A stretch of DNA of 30,900 nt, taken from the NCBI GenBank assembly GCA_964625865.1, contig CAZVEV010000040.1:1-30900 (forward strand), read 5' to 3'. A program made the position numbers and the translations under genes. Shown piece by piece: positions 1-7,889 of this stretch. Within the stretch, counting starts at the first letter, position 1; the number at the start of each line of letters is the position of its first letter. The DNA comes from CAZVEV01 sp964625865 (GTDB lineage Bacteria; Planctomycetota; Phycisphaerae; SM23-33). The notes below the pieces were generated by a model, which saw only the letters and a list, made by a program, of their open reading frames with translations, had not been told where the DNA came from and made no database searches.

Positions 1-533
1 GAGTAGGTTGACACGGGGTGGGCGACGAAGCCTTCGAAGGGCACGGGGCCGTTGTCGACGACCTCGGCGTTGACGGTCGCTATGGGGGCCGACGGAGCGG
101 GCAGGGTCTTCTGCAACTCGGCAACGCGGACCTTCATGCCGAACTTGTCGATGGGTTCGAGGTCGGGCACATCGGGCAGGAGTTCCCCGCGGGGCTGCCC
201 CCAGGCAACCATCGCGCCGCCCTTGAAGGGCGTGGCGCGGAGGGCGTCGAGTTGCGGCCGCAGCTTTGGCAGGGGGCTCTGCGTGGGCTGCTCGTCCTCG
301 TGGGCCCGCTTCAATCGCTCGGCCTCGGCCTTCAGTGTTGCGTCGGCGTCGGCGGGAGGCACTTCGATCTTCGCAGCGGGCACGCCGGGTTTGTGCATGG
401 GCACGCGTCGGGGCGACGAGAGGCCCCAGTACCAGACCGAGAACAACAGCAGGGCGATACAGAGCAGCAACACGCCCTTCTCCACATGCTTCTCGAAGAA
501 GCTCACGTCAGCCATACTGGCTTGCTTGGCCAT
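1..533 (-). CDS. Single-span membrane protein of pilus cluster, partial
   Basis: The first 177 codons are in the window; the C-terminus lies beyond base 1. The start ATG (531-533) is preceded by a good GAGGAG ribosome site about 7 bases away. A short cytoplasmic N-terminus is followed by one hydrophobic span (about residues 19-36), then a proline/alanine-rich stretch with a short charged segment (around residues 60-80). The part beyond, about residues 90-177, looks like a beta-rich periplasmic domain. I do not recognise a named family. It is the third gene in a row on this strand after the PilM-PilN-like protein and a second single-span protein, so a PilO/PilP-like alignment-complex role is a reasonable inference from position and topology only. 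Confidence 0.75.
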   Translation of the reverse strand, partial: MAKQASMADVSFFEKHVEKGVLLLCIALLLFSVWYWGLSSPRRVPMHKPGVPAAKIEVPPADADATLKAEAERLKRAHEDEQPTQSPLPKLRPQLDALRATPFKGGAMVAWGQPRGELLPDVPDLEPIDKFGMKVRVAELQKTLPAPSAPIATVNAEVVDNGPVPFEGFVAHPVSTY

Positions 534-578
534 TATCCGACTCCTCAGGAACGCGCCGGGGCGTTCCACTGGGTGGTG

Positions 579-2174
579 TTATCTCGTGCCGTCGGTGATG
601 CGCTGGGTATCGGCGGGCCTCAGCGCCGTCGGGTCGATCGCGGAGATCTCGGCGAGCACTTTGGCGGGCATCAGCGGCGGGTAGGTCTTGGACCACTGTC
701 CTATCGGGAGGGCCTTGGGTCGAGCCGGGGCGCCGCGGCGCCCCCCCCGGCCTGCCCTTGGGGCCGGTGCAGGCGTCTCGGACTCGGCGGATTCCCATCG
801 CCCGCGCGTCCAGTCGGCCAACATCAGCAGTTCGCCTTCGAGAGTCACCTGCATGACCGGGCCCGTGCCGTAGTAGTGCAGGGTGTTCCCGTCATCGGAG
901 ACGTCAACCGTGTTCATCGTGACGTTCAGGATCGTATGCTGGTTGCCGGTCAGCAGGAACGCCTGGAGGGCGTGCAGGTGACGCACGTCCATCACGACCG
1001 TGACGGTGTAGTGCTTCACGTCATACGTGGTGCACGTGGCTCGCCCGGTGAGGCTGTCTGAACTCGTCGTGGAGGCCGCAACGCCGCCCGGGCCGCCGTC
1101 CAGGCCTGCGCCGCGGGGAGGCATGGCGCCGCGAGGGGGCATGCGGGACGGCATTGCGTCGCCGGGGACGCCGCCTCTGATGACGTATCCCTTGGGCACG
1201 GAGATCTTGACCAGTCGCTTGATCGCCGAACCGGCCACCGTGGGGACCGCCTTGCCGAGCGCCCTGGCGTTGACCTTCTCGATGACGCTGACGAGGTCCT
1301 CGACGATCCACAGGTGCATCTGGGCTTCCCACAGGTCCACGTCCGTCGCGTCGGCTGCCGCCGCGGCGAACACCATGTCCAGGGCCCCGGGATCGACGTA
1401 GATCGCGGCGGGCTTGGGTTTGTCGAGCCCGGGCACGGGCAGGCCTGCCTTGAACAGCCGCATGTTGTTCTGTCCGCTCTTGGTGTAATCCTGCGCCGGC
1501 GCGATCTGCTCGGGCCCCTCGCCGCGACCGGGCACGGCGGCGCCGCGCGGGGGCAGGGCGCCGGGGCGAACCGGCGCCGGATCGGCATCGCGGGAATCGT
1601 CGTCGGTGCTTTCGCTCCTGATCTCCTCTTTGCGCTTGTCCCGCGCCTCTTTGAGTTTCTTCAGTTCGAGGTTCTTCTCCTCGATGGCCTTGAGTCTCTC
1701 GACTTCCTCCTCGATCTCGGTCAGCGCGGGCGGGACCGTTGGCCTCAGGCGGTCGAAGATCTTGCTCATCAACGCGATGTACCGTCCGCTGGCGAAGTAG
1801 GGCACGTCGTACTTCTCGTAGGCCTTCGCGTCGATGGGGAACACCGCGACGTCGCCGACCTTCTTGCCGCCTTCCATCTTCGCGACGACCATCGGCGTGT
1901 AGCCGCGCTTGCTCCAGGCGACGGTGTTGGCGGCGGTGTTCTCGAGCAAGGCGTTGGACCGCTCGACGTCGCGCTTCATGGCTTTGATCTTCGCGAGATT
2001 GACCTTCTCGCCCCCGTAGAGGGCCGCCAGTTGCTCGGCCTGCTTGACGATCCGGTCCTGCTTGGCGTCGGTGCTGCCGCCGCGGATGAAGCTCATGGCG
2101 ATCTCCGCCCCGCCGACGACCACGACGATCCCCACCAGGACCGAGTAGAACATGTTTTCCTTGATGAACCGCAT
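579..2174 (-). CDS. Single-span coiled-coil membrane protein, PilO-like position
   Basis: This encodes 531 residues. The start ATG is preceded by GGGAGA about 8 bases upstream and lies 21 bases after the end of the pilM-like gene, so the two are likely one transcript. Residues about 9-30 form one membrane span. A Lys/Glu-rich coiled coil lies near residues 150-190, followed by a Pro/Gly/Arg-rich linker and a larger C-terminal domain. A second low-complexity stretch of MPPRGA-type repeats sits near residues 340-365. The topology (short cytoplasmic tail, one span, coiled coil, periplasmic domain) and the gene order match PilO, but the protein is more than twice the usual PilO length and I see no diagnostic motif. 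Function is inferred from context. Confidence 0.8.
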   Translation of the reverse strand: MRFIKENMFYSVLVGIVVVVGGAEIAMSFIRGGSTDAKQDRIVKQAEQLAALYGGEKVNLAKIKAMKRDVERSNALLENTAANTVAWSKRGYTPMVVAKMEGGKKVGDVAVFPIDAKAYEKYDVPYFASGRYIALMSKIFDRLRPTVPPALTEIEEEVERLKAIEEKNLELKKLKEARDKRKEEIRSESTDDDSRDADPAPVRPGALPPRGAAVPGRGEGPEQIAPAQDYTKSGQNNMRLFKAGLPVPGLDKPKPAAIYVDPGALDMVFAAAAADATDVDLWEAQMHLWIVEDLVSVIEKVNARALGKAVPTVAGSAIKRLVKISVPKGYVIRGGVPGDAMPSRMPPRGAMPPRGAGLDGGPGGVAASTTSSDSLTGRATCTTYDVKHYTVTVVMDVRHLHALQAFLLTGNQHTILNVTMNTVDVSDDGNTLHYYGTGPVMQVTLEGELLMLADWTRGRWESAESETPAPAPRAGRGGRRGAPARPKALPIGQWSKTYPPLMPAKVLAEISAIDPTALRPADTQRITDGTR

Positions 2175-2195
2175 GGCTGGGGTCTCCCTTGGGGC

Positions 2196-4220
2196 CTACC
2201 GCCCGCTGGCCGGGCTGCCGGAAGCGGACGCCGCGTTCGTGCCGTCGCCTGCAATCTCGACCAGCAGTGTAATCGTGAATCGTGTGTCGTCACTGATATC
2301 CTCGTCCGGGAACAGCAGCGACGGGTTCTGCGGACCGGTGTCCTCGATGACGTCTTCAGTCCCCGGGCCGCCGTCCATGCCGCGACCCGGCCCCCGGCGG
2401 GCGCCACGGCCCGGGGCCACGCCGCGACCGCCGAGTTCCGCAGGGGCGACCAGCGGCGACCACTTGACCGACGGCGACTGGATCCGGAAGACGTTCTCCC
2501 TGGTCCCGTTGTCCCGGATGTGTTGCACCAGCGGCCTGATCAGCTTCGTCGCCGCGTTGTCCTCGTTCATCGGGGTCCGGACGGTCAGGACGATCCTGAA
2601 GCCTCGACCGGTGGCCGACGACTCGGCGGGGGTCGAGGCGGCGGGGACCGCCTCTCCCCTGCCTCGGGGCAGCGGCAGGGCCGCCTCGACACGAGCGCCC
2701 GGATCGTCCCCACCCGCCTGCGCCAGGTCGCTGAGATAGTCGCTGGTCATGCTCTCGACGAAGATCAACTCGCGGTTAGCGCGAGGGATCGTCTTGAGCG
2801 TCTTTCGGCCGTCCTTGGTCTCCAGAAGGACTCGGTGCTTTCGCGTCACGTGGGCCACCGCGTCAGACATCAGCGACTGAACGCTCGGCCAGAAACTCCG
2901 ATATCCATACAGGCGAACGTATTCCCACGCCTCGTCCTGGATCGTCTTGGTGTTCGTGTTCTCCTTGTTCCATTGGATCGTCTGATCCTTGATGATCCGC
3001 ACGGTTTCTTTGGCCTGCTTGGCGCCGGCGGTGGTCCTGTCGAACGTATTGCCGTCGGCCGTCGCGCGATACATGGGCACGACGGCTGCCAGGAGCATCG
3101 CCGCCGCGGCACCGGCAAACCAGAGGCGCTTCTTGTCCCAGCAGCGCCTTCGGGCGACCTCGCGCGGCAGGAGGTTCGTCGAGATGGGCGCCGTGCCGAC
3201 CGCCTGCAGCGCCAGCCCGTAGGCCACCGCGAACGACAGGACGTTCTCGGTGAATACGGGCATGTTGACGTTGTGCGAGGGGCTCAGTTCGTTGTAGCTG
3301 TCGATGCGGGCGACGGGGATATTGAGGTTCCGCTCGAGGAACTTCTGCAGCCCGGGCAGGCGAAAGCCGTTGCCCAACCCGATCAGACGCGTGAACTTCG
3401 TGTCGCGGTGCTTCTGCGTGTAGTACCCGATCGACCGCTGGATCTCCTGGACCAGGTCGGCGAAGACCGGTCGCATGGCCTGGAAGACCTGGCGGGCGTA
3501 CTTGTTGGTCGCCGCCGACCGCTTGAGCTTCTCGGCCTTGGCGAACGAGAGCTTGAACGACTTCTCGAGCGCGTGGGTGAAGTTGTTCCCGCCGATCTGG
3601 ATCGTCCGCATCCAGATCCGTGCCCCGTCGGCGACGACCAGGTCGGTCTTGTCGACCCCGACGTCCGCGAGGATGGTCGCGCCGTCCATGGCAATCTGCT
3701 GGTCTCGAAGCATGAAGTTGTACAGCGCCAGCGGGGCCATCTGCACCATGTCCACCGGCACGCCGGCCATCGTGAACTGCGCCAGGGCCTCGAAGACGTC
3801 TGCGCGTTTGACGGCGAACAGGCCGACCTCCACGTCGGGCGAGTCGGGGTCTTCAAACGTCTGGTACCGCCACACCACGTCGGGAATCGGGAACGGGATC
3901 TGCTGCCCGGCTTCGAACTGCACGATGTCCGGGATCTTGCTCTTCTCGACGGGGGGCAGCTTGACGAATCGCGTGAAGCTGCTTCGCCCGGGGATGGCGA
4001 TGGCCACCTCGCAACCGGAGACGCTGTTGCGGGCGAGGAATTGGGCAAGAGAGTTGCTGACCAGTTGCTCGGCGTCGGCGTCGTCCTGGCAGAGCATCTT
4101 GGGGTGTTCGATCACGTCGAAGGCTTCGACGAATAACTGACCCTCGACGTTGCGAAGCTTGAGAGCTTTCAGGGCCATCTGTCCGATGTCGATGCCCCAT
4201 ACGGTTTTCGCTTTGGCCAT
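2196..4220 (-). CDS. pilM: PilM-like actin-fold ATPase fused to PilN-like membrane domain
   Basis: This encodes 674 residues; start ATG with GGGAGAGG 5 bases upstream. Residues 1-345 are PilM-like: the phosphate-1 loop is at 9-16 (GIDIGQMA), phosphate-2 at 184-195 (LADVGVDKTDLV), and the adenosine-side loop near 279-290 (LIGLGNGFRLPG). PilM is a cytoplasmic actin-fold protein that binds the N-terminus of PilN. Here the chain continues with a PilN-type signature, NLLP at 349-352 plus basic residues, then a membrane span (about 366-384) and roughly 290 periplasmic residues. The two partners therefore appear joined in one chain. The C-terminal domain has Gly/Arg-rich low complexity near 615-640. 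It heads the cluster running to base 1 and belongs to a type IV pilus or type II-like secretion platform. The fusion reading is inference; the PilM half is secure. Confidence 0.88.
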   Translation of the reverse strand: MAKAKTVWGIDIGQMALKALKLRNVEGQLFVEAFDVIEHPKMLCQDDADAEQLVSNSLAQFLARNSVSGCEVAIAIPGRSSFTRFVKLPPVEKSKIPDIVQFEAGQQIPFPIPDVVWRYQTFEDPDSPDVEVGLFAVKRADVFEALAQFTMAGVPVDMVQMAPLALYNFMLRDQQIAMDGATILADVGVDKTDLVVADGARIWMRTIQIGGNNFTHALEKSFKLSFAKAEKLKRSAATNKYARQVFQAMRPVFADLVQEIQRSIGYYTQKHRDTKFTRLIGLGNGFRLPGLQKFLERNLNIPVARIDSYNELSPSHNVNMPVFTENVLSFAVAYGLALQAVGTAPISTNLLPREVARRRCWDKKRLWFAGAAAAMLLAAVVPMYRATADGNTFDRTTAGAKQAKETVRIIKDQTIQWNKENTNTKTIQDEAWEYVRLYGYRSFWPSVQSLMSDAVAHVTRKHRVLLETKDGRKTLKTIPRANRELIFVESMTSDYLSDLAQAGGDDPGARVEAALPLPRGRGEAVPAASTPAESSATGRGFRIVLTVRTPMNEDNAATKLIRPLVQHIRDNGTRENVFRIQSPSVKWSPLVAPAELGGRGVAPGRGARRGPGRGMDGGPGTEDVIEDTGPQNPSLLFPDEDISDDTRFTITLLVEIAGDGTNAASASGSPASGR

Positions 4221-4286
4221 AACCTCTCCCGGGCGCGTCGGGGCCTGAAGAAGGCCCTGATGCGCTGTCCTTCGCTCCGTCGCGAA

Positions 4287-4305
4287 CCTGCCTGCGGCAG
4301 GCAGG
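4287..4305. repeat. Perfect 19-bp palindrome (REP-like)
   Basis: CCTGCCTGCGGCAGGCAGG has 9-base arms around a single central G. It sits in the 245-base divergent gap between the pilM-like gene and mtaB, upstream of both. It resembles short GC-rich palindromes scattered in intergenic DNA of high-GC bacteria. There is no T-run, so a terminator role is unlikely. No second copy was noticed in the window. Confidence 0.6.
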
Positions 4306-4354
4306 CGACGGGGCCACCATCGAAAGATCTCCGCTGCCTGCCCCCGGTCAAGGG

Positions 4355-4383
4355 GTCACAAAGCAGCGAACACACGGTATACT
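4355..4383 (+). promoter_or_regulatory. Possible sigma-70 promoter of mtaB
   Basis: GTCACA (4355-4360, 4 of 6 to consensus) is separated by 17 bases from TATACT (4378-4383, 5 of 6). Transcription would start about 75 bases before the mtaB ATG. The -10 core AGTATACT is itself palindromic, so a -10 on the other strand cannot be excluded. Confidence 0.4.
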
Positions 4384-4465
4384 ACTGTCCGAAGGCCGCC
4401 GCCGCAACCGTGTGTTTCCACACGTCGGCCAATAGCCACAACACGCCGACCGATGTACACCACCC

Positions 4466-5968
4466 ATGCTGACCTATACGCTGACAACGCTGGGCTGCAA
4501 AGTCAACCAGTATGACGGCTGCGCCCTGGCCGCCGCGCTGGACGCCGCCGGCATGACGCCCGCGCCGGGGGCAACCGACGCATCGACCGGGCCCGACCTG
4601 GTCGCCGTCAATACCTGCTGTGTCACCCGCACCGCGATGCGCAAGAGCCGCCAGGCCATTCGGCGTGCGGTCCGGTCCGCGCCCGGGGCGGCCGTCGTCG
4701 TCGTCGGGTGCTACAGCGACTATGACGCCCGTCGCATCGCGACGCTGCTGGCGTCACTCCGCGTGCCGTCCGAGCGCTGCGTCGTAGCCGGTCATCACGA
4801 TGGCGAACTGGCCGAACGGGTCACGCGTCTCGTCGCGTCGCTCGACGCATCAGACCGCTGCGTGGGTCAGGCCGCCGATGAGGCCGGCATGCAGGCAAGC
4901 GTCATGGGGGATGAGGAATCGATGAGTGCAGTGGATGACGCTCGCACAAACACTATCATACCGAACTCTGAAATTATTAAAGCAAATCGGGACAGAGCGA
5001 TCAAGCGCAATTTATCGGGGACTCAACGCCTGCCGCCAATTCGGGAATTCTCCGGACATCAACGCGCCTTCGTTAAGGTCCAGGACGGCTGCGACGCCTT
5101 CTGCGCCTACTGCATCGTGCCCTACGCACGCTCGGTCGTCTGGTCCAGGAGCGCCCGGGAAATCACCGACGAATGCGCCCGACTGGTCGCCGCCGGCCAC
5201 AAGGAGATCGTGCTGGCCGGCGTGTTTCTCGGCGCCTACGGCCGCTCGACGGCCATACGGAAGCGCTGGCCCGCCGGGCCGGCGCCGCTGATCGAACTGG
5301 TTCGCAGCGTGGCCGCCATCGAAGGCCTGTGGCGCCTGCGACTGAGCAGTCTCGAACCGGGAGACCTGACCGACGACGTGCTGGACCTGTGGCGCGACCT
5401 GCCCAACCTCGCACCGCATGTCCACCTGCCCCTGCAGTCCGGCTCGGATGCGATCCTCAAGGCGATGAACCGTCAGTATACCGCCCGCCAGTTCCGCCAG
5501 ACCGTTGCTCGCGTGAGAGACCGGCTCGACGATGCGGCGATCACGACCGACATCATCGTGGGGTTCCCCGGCGAGACCGACGAGGACTTCGCCCGGACGC
5601 TCGAGTTGGCCGGCGAGGCGGGCTTCGCCAAGATCCATGCCTTTCCGTTCAGCGCGATCGAAGGAACGGTGGCCTGGACGCGACGCAACCGGGCGCCGGC
5701 GCCGGAGACCGTTAAGGAGCGACTGACCCGGCTGGGCCGGATCGAGCGCGAAATGGCGATGGCCTACCGCCAGCGATTCGTCGGGCAAACGATGGACGCG
5801 CTGGTCGAGTCGACCGTGCCAACCCCGGGGCTGCGGCAGGGCATGACCGATCGCTATCTGACCGCCCGCTTCGCCGCGCCGGCCGACGATCTGACCGGCC
5901 AAGTCGTGCGCGTGCAGATCACCAGCGCCACGGTAGACGGACTCGACGGCGTGCTCGTCGGCGGGTGA
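4466..5968 (+). CDS. mtaB: tRNA t6A37 methylthiotransferase MtaB
   Basis: A radical-SAM enzyme that converts N6-threonylcarbamoyladenosine at tRNA position 37 to the 2-methylthio form. The N-terminal MTTase domain shows TLGCKVNQYDG, NTCCVT and GCYSD, with cluster cysteines C11, C51 and C82. The radical-SAM motif C209-x3-C213-x2-C216 follows in DGCDAFCAYC, and the last ~60 residues look like a TRAM RNA-binding domain. GCKVNQ favours MtaB over MiaB. At 500 residues it is longer than the usual ~430. The extra length is a stretch at about residues 140-187 between the two catalytic domains, where base composition becomes clearly AT-richer. No Shine-Dalgarno sequence precedes the ATG. Confidence 0.92.
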   Translation: MLTYTLTTLGCKVNQYDGCALAAALDAAGMTPAPGATDASTGPDLVAVNTCCVTRTAMRKSRQAIRRAVRSAPGAAVVVVGCYSDYDARRIATLLASLRVPSERCVVAGHHDGELAERVTRLVASLDASDRCVGQAADEAGMQASVMGDEESMSAVDDARTNTIIPNSEIIKANRDRAIKRNLSGTQRLPPIREFSGHQRAFVKVQDGCDAFCAYCIVPYARSVVWSRSAREITDECARLVAAGHKEIVLAGVFLGAYGRSTAIRKRWPAGPAPLIELVRSVAAIEGLWRLRLSSLEPGDLTDDVLDLWRDLPNLAPHVHLPLQSGSDAILKAMNRQYTARQFRQTVARVRDRLDDAAITTDIIVGFPGETDEDFARTLELAGEAGFAKIHAFPFSAIEGTVAWTRRNRAPAPETVKERLTRLGRIEREMAMAYRQRFVGQTMDALVESTVPTPGLRQGMTDRYLTARFAAPADDLTGQVVRVQITSATVDGLDGVLVGG

Positions 5969-5984
5969 TCCGATGGGTGCCACC

Positions 5985-6013
5985 TTGTGAGCGTCCCGCC
6001 GCGTCGATACAAT
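5985..6013 (+). promoter_or_regulatory. Promoter predicting a leaderless udg transcript
   Basis: TTGTGA (5985-5990) and TACAAT (6008-6013) are separated by exactly 17 bases. Transcription would begin around 6020-6021, at the A of the udg ATG (6021), so the mRNA would have essentially no leader. Consistent with this, there is no ribosome site before the ATG. Confidence 0.6.
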
Positions 6014-6020
6014 CCCGCCC

Positions 6021-6773
6021 ATGACTGATGAGATACAGGACCTTTCACGGGTGGCCAGGCAGCTCGTCCAGATCGAGGAACTCTTCGGCGGAACGTACAT
6101 GCCCGTCGAACGCTGCCCCCTGCCCGCGATCGAGATTCCCGACCCGTCCGCCGTCGAACCCGACCCTGCCGACAAGGCGCCGGCCCTGGAAGCCCTCGGG
6201 CGCGAAGTCGCCGCCTGCACCGCCTGCGTGCTGTCACGCGGCCGTACGAACACCGTGCCGGGCGAGGGCAACCCCGATGCGGACCTGGTGTTCATCGGCG
6301 AGGGGCCCGGCCGCGACGAGGACGCCTCGGGGCGGCCATTCGTCGGACGGGCCGGACAACTGCTGACCAAGATGATCGGCGCCATGGGTCTGACGCGAGA
6401 GGATGTGTTCATCGCGAACGTCGTCAAGTGTCGCCCGCCGAACAACCGCACCCCGCAGCCGGACGAGGTAGCCGCCTGCTGGGACTACCTGCTGCGACAG
6501 TTGCAGATCATTCGGCCGAAGGTGATCGTGACGCTGGGCAATCCGTCGACCAAGAAGCTGCTCGACACGGCCACGGGCATCACGCGGATGCGGGGGACGT
6601 GGCAGGCCCTGCCCGAATGGGCGCCGGGCCTGGGCGGCATCCCGGTGATGCCCACGTTCCACCCCTCCTACGTGCTCCGCCGCTACGACGCCGAGACGCG
6701 GGGCAAGGTGTGGCACGACCTGCAACTGGTGATGGCCCACCTGGGCCTGAAGGTGCCCGAGCCCAAAGCGTAA
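6021..6773 (+). CDS. Family 4 uracil-DNA glycosylase (4Fe-4S)
   Basis: This encodes 250 residues. It removes uracil from DNA at the start of base-excision repair. Visible family 4 hallmarks are the cluster cysteines C66-x2-C69, C137 and C153, the active-site loop GEGPGRDED (94-102) followed by GRPFVGRAGQLL, the KCRPPNNR segment, and the leucine-loop motif HPSYVLR (214-220). The first ~60 residues are an acidic/proline-rich N-terminal extension typical of the longer members of the family. The gene ends 4 bases before the end of the convergent reverse transcriptase gene. That adjacency may be chance: this gene has its own promoter and runs in the opposite direction. Confidence 0.93.
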   Translation: MTDEIQDLSRVARQLVQIEELFGGTYMPVERCPLPAIEIPDPSAVEPDPADKAPALEALGREVAACTACVLSRGRTNTVPGEGNPDADLVFIGEGPGRDEDASGRPFVGRAGQLLTKMIGAMGLTREDVFIANVVKCRPPNNRTPQPDEVAACWDYLLRQLQIIRPKVIVTLGNPSTKKLLDTATGITRMRGTWQALPEWAPGLGGIPVMPTFHPSYVLRRYDAETRGKVWHDLQLVMAHLGLKVPEPKA

Positions 6774-6777
6774 CGCC

Positions 6778-7686
6778 CTACCCCGCGTCCGGTCGCTGCG
6801 TTTCGATCATGTGCTGCAGCGCGTCCCATCCCTGCAACTGCTCTTCGGTCAGCGTCGCGCGGCGCCCGGTCGCGAGGTGATGGGCCGCCGCGCGGAGCAT
6901 GCGACGGGTCTTGCGCGGCAGGGCCGGGCGCTCGTTGACGACCAGGCCGGTGACCCGCTGCGACTGGTGGCGCCGCCGGATGCGCAGCTTGCGCCCCTGG
7001 TGCAGCGTGTAGCCGAAGTCGCGGACGATGCTCTTGGTACAGCGAATGACCGTCGAAATCGCGTCGCGGCTGTCGCGGGCCAGCGAGAAGGTCATGTCGT
7101 CGGCATAGCGGGTGTAGACGGCGCCGACCGACGCGGCCAGGCGGGCCAGGCGGGCGTCCATGGCGACGTTGACCAGGTTGCTCAGGCGCGGGCTGGTGGG
7201 CGCCCCCTGCGGCAGGGCGCCCTCGTGCGTGCAGAGTCGCGTCAGCAGTTCAGCGGCCTCGGCATCCCAGCCGATGCGACGGAAGTACATTTCAACGCGA
7301 GCCGCCGACGTGTTGGTGAAGAAGTCGCGCAGGTCCATCCGGATCACGACGGCCGCCCCGCAGTGGGCGGCGGCGTTGGTGACGATCGAGTGGGTCCGCT
7401 CGAACCCCGTCGCGGCGGGATGACTTCTCAGGCGAGCAAGGAGGCGCCGCAGAATCGTCCGCTGGAGGACCTTGAGCGAGGCGATGGGGGCTGCGAGCCG
7501 GCGCTGCCCGCCGCCGCGCTTGGCGATGGCGAACTGCTGATAGCCGACCGGCGCTGCCCGCAGTTGGGCCAGCGGCACGCCGAGGCGCCCGGCCAACTCG
7601 TCGGCCCCGAGGTCGCCGGGCGCCACCTCGTGCTCTCGCCGCGACGGGGCGCCGAATAACTGCTTCAGGAAGTCCAGCAGACCCAT
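6778..7686 (-). CDS. Retron-type reverse transcriptase
   Basis: This encodes 302 residues. The ATG at 7684-7686 is chosen because GGGAG lies 8 bases upstream; an in-frame extension to 7794 would run through the structured RNA element. RT landmarks in order: RT1 near 64-82; the retron NAXXH motif N104-AAA-H108; the first catalytic aspartate in MDLRDFF (D118); QGAPTSP (160-166) before the thumb-side helix; catalytic YADD (194-197); and the retron VTG motif (245-247) followed by basic LPRKTRRMLR. There is no maturase (X/HNH) domain as in group II introns, and no template/variable repeat or Avd gene as in diversity-generating retroelements. Retron RTs use a 2'-OH in a dedicated RNA to prime msDNA synthesis, and many defend against phage. 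No fused effector domain is present. Confidence 0.9.
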   Translation of the reverse strand: MGLLDFLKQLFGAPSRREHEVAPGDLGADELAGRLGVPLAQLRAAPVGYQQFAIAKRGGGQRRLAAPIASLKVLQRTILRRLLARLRSHPAATGFERTHSIVTNAAAHCGAAVVIRMDLRDFFTNTSAARVEMYFRRIGWDAEAAELLTRLCTHEGALPQGAPTSPRLSNLVNVAMDARLARLAASVGAVYTRYADDMTFSLARDSRDAISTVIRCTKSIVRDFGYTLHQGRKLRIRRRHQSQRVTGLVVNERPALPRKTRRMLRAAAHHLATGRRATLTEEQLQGWDALQHMIETQRPDAG

Positions 7687-7744
7687 GGCCCAAACTCCCG
7701 TGGTGTCAAAGGACGGGCACGGACCGCTCGTCCGCACCCGAACA

Positions 7745-7853
7745 TGCCTTGCACAGTCGTGCGACGACTGTCTCGCACTATGAAGGAACCCCAACGGGAT
7801 CCGGCTGACGAAACATCAGCCCATGCTCTGCATTTGAGCATCACCAAGGCACT
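7745..7853 (-). ncRNA. Candidate retron msr-msd RNA
   Basis: Read on the minus strand, the element begins and ends with a 7-base inverted repeat: TGCCTTG (7851-7845, a1-like) and CAAGGCA (7751-7745, a2-like). Three bases after a1 comes hairpin 1 (ATGCTC/GAGCAT, 7841-7823). One base later comes hairpin 2 (GGCTGA-TGTTTCG-TCAGCC, 7821-7803), whose loop resembles the GUUUC-containing loop of characterised msr RNAs such as Ec86. The msd-like part holds GGA-CCC/GGG-TCC pairing (7800-7783) and a 7-bp hairpin (ACAGTCG/CGACTGT, 7771-7753). The element ends about 60 bases before the reverse transcriptase ATG, the usual retron order. At ~107 bases it is short for a retron RNA, and the msDNA would be only about 50 nt. 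Confidence 0.68.
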
Positions 7854-7859
7854 GCGGTA

Positions 7860-7889
7860 AGTGTACGCCCGGACCGGCGGCGAGGTCAA
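7860..7889 (-). promoter_or_regulatory. Promoter of the retron RNA and reverse transcriptase
   Basis: On the minus strand, TTGACC (7889-7884, 5 of 6 to consensus) and TACACT (7865-7860, 4 of 6) are 18 bases apart. The -35 box includes the TGA stop of the preceding gene. The predicted start is 7853 or 7852, only 1-2 bases ahead of the a1 repeat, which is where a retron RNA should begin. Confidence 0.6.

Noticed and set aside
1314..4136. Long plus-strand open frame (940 codons)
   Set aside because: It is antisense to the pilus-cluster genes, has high-GC shadow composition (Arg/Gly/Asp/Val-rich, no domains) and no ribosome site.
6778..7686. RT as group II intron or diversity-generating retroelement
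   Set aside because: No maturase/HNH region, intron domains V/VI, template/variable repeats or Avd-like gene are visible; retron motifs are present instead.
7687..7794. Upstream extension of the reverse transcriptase to 7794
   Set aside because: It would translate part of the structured RNA element. The ATG at 7686 has a proper ribosome site and starts where RT-like sequence begins.
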